From: Fidelibacterota bacterium UBA2986
GTDB lineage: Bacteria > Fidelibacterota > Marinisomatia > Marinisomatales > AB-629-J13
Direction: 5' to 3'
Assembly: GCA_002346675.1 (NCBI GenBank)
Contig: DEAI01000011.1
Span: forward strand, 504,912 to 568,911
DNA: 64,000 nt
Part shown: piece after piece, positions 60,339 to 64,000 of the stretch
Layout: each line of letters begins with the position of its first letter
Position numbering within the stretch: position 1 is the stretch's first letter
The notes under the pieces: model-generated
Databases searched by the model: none
What the model was told of the DNA's origin: nothing
What the model saw: the letters and a program-made list of their open reading frames with translations, nothing else
Program-made: the position numbers and the translations under genes

Positions 60339-63300
60339 ATGTTTAATAAGCAAGACGAAAGATATTGGAACATTCATTTATTAAATAAATGGTTCGCGAT
60401 CACAAGTTTGTTATTCATCATTTCTATGATTTGGATGTTCATTGATGATAACGATGATGATTTTAAAGTATATCAAAAAACTTTTCGAAAAATGGAAGTG
60501 GAAACAACCAAAAGAAAATTAGAAAAAGCAATTTTGGAAGTTAAAGATGAACAAAGCATTTATTTAGCTAATTTGGAAAATGCTGAATCAACTTTAGAGA
60601 GCAAAACGGAACAAATTAAACAAATAGAGAGCAAACTAACTGACCTAGGATCTCGAAAATATAAAGCTAATATGGATTATCTTCATAAAAAAGCAGAGAT
60701 TGATGCTTTGAAATATTTAGTTGAAAAGGAGAAATCTCATATTCATGAGCTACCAAAAGAGAAAGATTCTAAATATGAATTGAAGTATAACACCTATTTA
60801 GAAGAGTTACACAGTCTCAAGCAGAAAAAAGAAAATATTGAGTCTCTATATAGTGATACCAAAATTGAATTGGAGCAGATGAAGGCTGATGTAAAACAAG
60901 CCAAAACGGAATTGAGTAATGTAATGCGGGATGTGGATCTAGTTGAAGCAAAACTTAACAAGCTTGATCGGAAAAAAATGTCTTTTTCAAATCGGATAGG
61001 CGATATAATAAGAGATTTACCAATCATCGATTTCATGGATCCGTATTATAAGGTAAAGCAGATTGTCGTACCTGATGTGAAGTATGATGTAAACTTTGCT
61101 TCTGTTTCCACTGTGGACCGCTGCACAAGCTGCCACTTGGGGATTGATAACCCTGATTATCTCGATGCAGAGCAACCATATAAAACTCATCCAAATCTTG
61201 CACTATATTTAACCTCTGCTTCTGCTCATCCTCTTGAGGAATTTGGATGTACAGGATGTCATGCTGGAAGAAGTAGAGGTACGACATTCTATTCAGCAGT
61301 TCATATGCCAAATTCAGCTGAATCTAAATATGACTGGGAAGAAGAATATGACTGGGAAAAAATGCACCACTGGCTCAAACCCATGCTGCCAACAAAATAT
61401 ACAGAATCTAGTTGTTTTAAATGTCATATGGACAAACCTGATATCAGTGGCGGTGATAAATTGAATTTGGGGCTTGCAATTATTGATAAAGCTGGATGTA
61501 ATGGATGTCATCAAATAGAATCTTACCCAAAACGATATAACACTGGCCCTGATTTATCTCGAATAAGCGAAAAGGTTTCCAAGGAGTGGGCAAAAAAATG
61601 GATTCATAATCCCCAAAGCTTTAGATATAACACATGGATGCCACATTTTTTTAACCAAGAAAATAATAATTCACACGAAATGACTCAGCGTAATACAACT
61701 GAAATAAATGCTATAGTTGAATTTTTATTTAAGAGTGATAAGCAAATTAATCGTTTATCTGGTAAAAAATATATAGGGGATGCAGATAATGGGGGAAATC
61801 TATTTAACAGTTTGGGATGTAGAGGGTGTCATAATGTTTTAGAGGATGCAAGTGAACTAACTACTTTGAATATTGATTTAGATAAACTCCCTTACGAATA
61901 TTCTGTTTCAGAGTATGGATATGAAAAGAGTGAAACAAATTTATTAGAACTGACTAAACAGCAAGGTCCCAATCTCATAGGTATGGGTTCAAAAACATCA
62001 GCTGAATGGATATATAAATGGATTAGAAACCCGCAGGAATTTTGGCCGGACACTCGAATGCCGAATATGCGTCTGACACATCAGGAAGCAAAAGATATTA
62101 CCTCATACCTTCTTTCTTTTACCAATAAAGATTTTGAAGAAGAAAAATTTCCTGATTTAAACATCGATGAATTAGAAAATATTGCTCGTGGTTGGTTGGT
62201 GAAGGCTTTCCCTGAAGAGAAAGCAGAACTCATGTTATCTGAAATGAATTTGACTGAAAAATTAGATTATGTTGCAGATAAGAGTATTAGATATTATGGA
62301 TGTTTTTCCTGCCATAATATACAGGGATATGAAAGTGCAAAACCAATTGGTACAGCGTTGACTAGTGAAGGGTCAAAGCCAGTAGCAAAACTAGATTTTG
62401 GACATATACATGACATAGAGCATTTGAATTATTCTTGGTTTGAGCAAAAACTAGCAAAACCAAGGATATTTGATAGACATAAGATCGTAGCTCCTGAAGA
62501 CAAATTGAGAATGCCTAATTTTTACCTTAAACCGAATGAGATAGAAGCGGTAGTAACGGCAATTTTATCTTTTAATGATGACAAGGTTGGTGAGAAAAAA
62601 ATGGCTAGATATTATCAAGAAGATCAGTCAGTTTATGAAGGATATAAATTATTGAACCAATATAATTGTAAAGGATGCCATGTAATTGATAGTTTTGGCG
62701 GACAGATAGCAGATTTAATTGGTGCTCCAGAATTTTCACCTCCTAACCTTAATACAGAAGGGGAAAAGGTTAAACCTTCTTGGCTATTTAAATTCTTAAA
62801 AGAGCCTACATTAATTAGACCCAATCTTCAGGTTAGAATGCCATCGTTTAGCTTAACTGATGATGAATGGAACTCCGTTATTGCTGCATTTCAAGACTTA
62901 GATCACAATGATCTAGTTTTTGAATCAGATCATCATGTAGATAAAAAATCTGTTAAATATAAAGCTGGAGAAAAACTCCAAGAGCTAGGGGTGTGCTCCA
63001 ACTGTCATTTTTACGGGACCACATTTCCAAAACAGGGAGCAGAAACTTGGGCACCCAATCTTGCTTTGTCTAAAGAAAGACTTCGACCAGAGTGGCTTGT
63101 AAAGTGGCTAAATGACCCTCAGGCAGTGATGCCCGGAACAAAAATGCCAGCACCATATATTCCATCCCAAGAAGAATTAGAAATGGAAGATTCAAAATCT
63201 ATCTGGGGAAATTCTCTGATTACTCTTAGAGGTGACAGGAAGGCCATGCTTGAAGGACTAAGAGATTATAATTATTCCATTCCTGGAAAAATTGACATTT

Positions 63301-63389
63301 CTAGGGAAATAAAAAAATATTTTGACGAACATGGATATGATTTTGGTGGAGATGAAGATGAAGATGATTGGGATGATGAAGACTGGTAA
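60339..63389 (+). CDS. Octahaem c-type cytochrome with N-terminal coiled coil
   Basis: 1016 residues. An N-terminal membrane helix (WFAITSLLFIISMIWMFI, about 18-35) is followed by a long coiled coil (about 45-240). Eight CXXCH sites begin near residues 262, 304, 359, 387, 494, 655, 777 and 886 (CTSCH, CTGCH, CFKCH, CNGCH, CRGCH, CFSCH, CKGCH, CSNCH). The last five are each followed by a Met-Pro candidate ligand (WMPHF, RMPNM, RMPNF, RMPSF, KMPAP), so they look like five fused monohaem domains; the first three resemble a multihaem segment. It ends in an acidic tail. Placed last in the operon, it replaces cytochrome c1 as electron acceptor. Confidence 0.92.
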   Translation: MFNKQDERYWNIHLLNKWFAITSLLFIISMIWMFIDDNDDDFKVYQKTFRKMEVETTKRKLEKAILEVKDEQSIYLANLENAESTLESKTEQIKQIESKLTDLGSRKYKANMDYLHKKAEIDALKYLVEKEKSHIHELPKEKDSKYELKYNTYLEELHSLKQKKENIESLYSDTKIELEQMKADVKQAKTELSNVMRDVDLVEAKLNKLDRKKMSFSNRIGDIIRDLPIIDFMDPYYKVKQIVVPDVKYDVNFASVSTVDRCTSCHLGIDNPDYLDAEQPYKTHPNLALYLTSASAHPLEEFGCTGCHAGRSRGTTFYSAVHMPNSAESKYDWEEEYDWEKMHHWLKPMLPTKYTESSCFKCHMDKPDISGGDKLNLGLAIIDKAGCNGCHQIESYPKRYNTGPDLSRISEKVSKEWAKKWIHNPQSFRYNTWMPHFFNQENNNSHEMTQRNTTEINAIVEFLFKSDKQINRLSGKKYIGDADNGGNLFNSLGCRGCHNVLEDASELTTLNIDLDKLPYEYSVSEYGYEKSETNLLELTKQQGPNLIGMGSKTSAEWIYKWIRNPQEFWPDTRMPNMRLTHQEAKDITSYLLSFTNKDFEEEKFPDLNIDELENIARGWLVKAFPEEKAELMLSEMNLTEKLDYVADKSIRYYGCFSCHNIQGYESAKPIGTALTSEGSKPVAKLDFGHIHDIEHLNYSWFEQKLAKPRIFDRHKIVAPEDKLRMPNFYLKPNEIEAVVTAILSFNDDKVGEKKMARYYQEDQSVYEGYKLLNQYNCKGCHVIDSFGGQIADLIGAPEFSPPNLNTEGEKVKPSWLFKFLKEPTLIRPNLQVRMPSFSLTDDEWNSVIAAFQDLDHNDLVFESDHHVDKKSVKYKAGEKLQELGVCSNCHFYGTTFPKQGAETWAPNLALSKERLRPEWLVKWLNDPQAVMPGTKMPAPYIPSQEELEMEDSKSIWGNSLITLRGDRKAMLEGLRDYNYSIPGKIDISREIKKYFDEHGYDFGGDEDEDDWDDEDW

Positions 63390-63417
63390 ATCTCCAGCCA
63401 GATATTTCTGACTTTTT

Positions 63418-63636
63418 TTATTTATTGTGTTTTTTCCACGTTGTAGAAGACACCCATATATTAGTGTCATTCTCGGGAAAAATTTTTACTGACTTATAAT
63501 GTGTTCCATTTTCTTTATTTAGTTCTCTATGTCTATTATCACAAAAGGGGAGAGAATCACTTTTTCCACACGTACAAATACTGATTTTTTTATTTGATTT
63601 TAAATTTATTTTAACTGCATTATCAGGTTTATTCAT
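63418..63636 (-). CDS. CDGSH-type iron-sulfur protein
   Basis: 72 residues. Ligands Cys21, Cys23, Cys32 and His36 (CTCGKSDSLPFCDNRH) form the C-x-C-x8-C-x3-H set of 2Fe-2S CDGSH proteins, although CDGSH itself reads CDNRH. The remainder is a short strand-rich part (HYKSVKIF). It is convergent to the cytochrome gene with 28 bp between. Likely a small redox or Fe-S transfer protein. Confidence 0.85.
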   Translation of the reverse strand: MNKPDNAVKINLKSNKKISICTCGKSDSLPFCDNRHRELNKENGTHYKSVKIFPENDTNIWVSSTTWKKHNK

Positions 63637-63690
63637 CTGTTTTTCCCTTTCGGTTATTAATATTTTATTTGGATAAAAATACGAGATATT

Positions 63691-63885
63691 ATGGTAAATG
63701 AAAATATAAATATTGTGATAACTTGGATTTTTAGAATCCTTTGGTTTTTATGCTTTGGTCTACTATTAATTGTAAAAGAATTTCAGTTCAAATGGAAGCT
63801 GGTCTATATAGGATATATTATTCTGCTAAGTCTAATAACTATATTGAGAATTAGGGAAGCACAGAAAGAATGGTATAAAGAGTAA
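63691..63885 (+). CDS. Small two-helix membrane protein, unknown
   Basis: 64 residues with two hydrophobic helices (ITWIFRILWFLCFGLLLIV and LVYIGYIILLSLITIL) separated by KEFQFKWK and ending in a charged tail. No family recognised and no clear ribosome site. Distinct composition supports it being real but evidence is limited. Confidence 0.5.
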   Translation: MVNENINIVITWIFRILWFLCFGLLLIVKEFQFKWKLVYIGYIILLSLITILRIREAQKEWYKE

Positions 63886-64000
63886 ATTATTGGATTCTGT
63901 TATAATCAATTAAATCATGGACAACTAAATCCAGACTGAATTTAATTTATTAGCAAATGATTTAACTAAGGATTGAAAGTTTATTTCTTTTTCTTAGGAC

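Overview
The window reads as chromosomal DNA of an AT-rich, Gram-negative marine-type bacterium. The best guess is the Marinimicrobia (SAR406/Neomarinimicrobiota) or a close FCB-group relative. This is inferred from extracellular enzymes with PNPFN-type C-terminal sorting tails (type IX secretion style), a PorV/UPF0164-type barrel, TonB receptors with CarboxypepD-reg plugs, a split cytochrome b with a very large multihaem cytochrome, and frequent TTG starts. No rRNA or single-copy marker was available to settle the taxonomy.

Layout. 1-14.1 kb is a glucan-utilisation locus: a PorV-like barrel (open at the left edge), two GH16 lichenases whose strand order matches the natural circular permutation of the Fibrobacter enzyme, a parvulin-like lipoprotein between them, three canonical GH16 laminarinase-like proteins (two are lipoproteins) and a GH5/CBM6 protein. 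Three of these proteins share a twin 'GWN' module. 14.1-17.5 kb is a probable metal-acquisition set: a small Cys/His protein, a His/Asp-rich lipoprotein and a ZnuD-like TonB receptor, with two structured intergenic elements. 17.6-22.1 kb (minus) holds a large TonB receptor coupled to an LRR/LNR surface lipoprotein, a plausible SusCD-like import pair without SusD. 22.3-30.3 kb is metabolic: an MDR oxidoreductase, an esterase, a CADD-type pABA synthase, two overlapping GAPDH genes of which the first lacks the catalytic Cys, a eukaryotic-type glutamine synthetase and two Lrp regulators.

30.5-36.6 kb is an AT-rich type III restriction-modification island (HTH, Mod, unknown, Res). 36.6-38.4 kb has small membrane-anchored proteins, tRNA-Asp and a DUF3098-like protein. 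38.5-41.7 kb is mltG-uvrD/pcrA; 41.8-44.7 kb is a fur-feoA-feoB operon behind a Fur-box-like palindrome. 44.8-50.4 kb has a GNAT, a YhaM-like HD protein, an orphan beta-barrel and a cobalamin-riboswitch-controlled BtuB-type receptor. 50.6-54.9 kb has a LOG-family protein and the pentose-phosphate operon rpe-tkt-rpiB. 55.0-56.6 kb is a START-like protein with four tandem repeats. 56.6-63.4 kb is a quinol:cytochrome c oxidoreductase operon: two tiny membrane proteins, HEAT protein, Rieske, b6-type cytochrome b, subunit-IV-like protein, and a coiled-coil cytochrome with eight CXXCH sites. The window ends with a CDGSH protein and a small membrane protein.

How it works together: secreted and lipid-anchored glucanases would cut mixed-linkage and beta-1,3-glucans at the surface, a TonB receptor/lipoprotein pair may import the products, and the sugars would feed the GAPDH and pentose-phosphate enzymes and finally the bc-type complex. 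The strongest oddities are the permuted lichenase pair, the Cys-less GAPDH paired with a normal one, the octahaem cytochrome replacing c1, the repeat protein at 55 kb, and several genes whose only sensible start is ATT, ATC or ATA.
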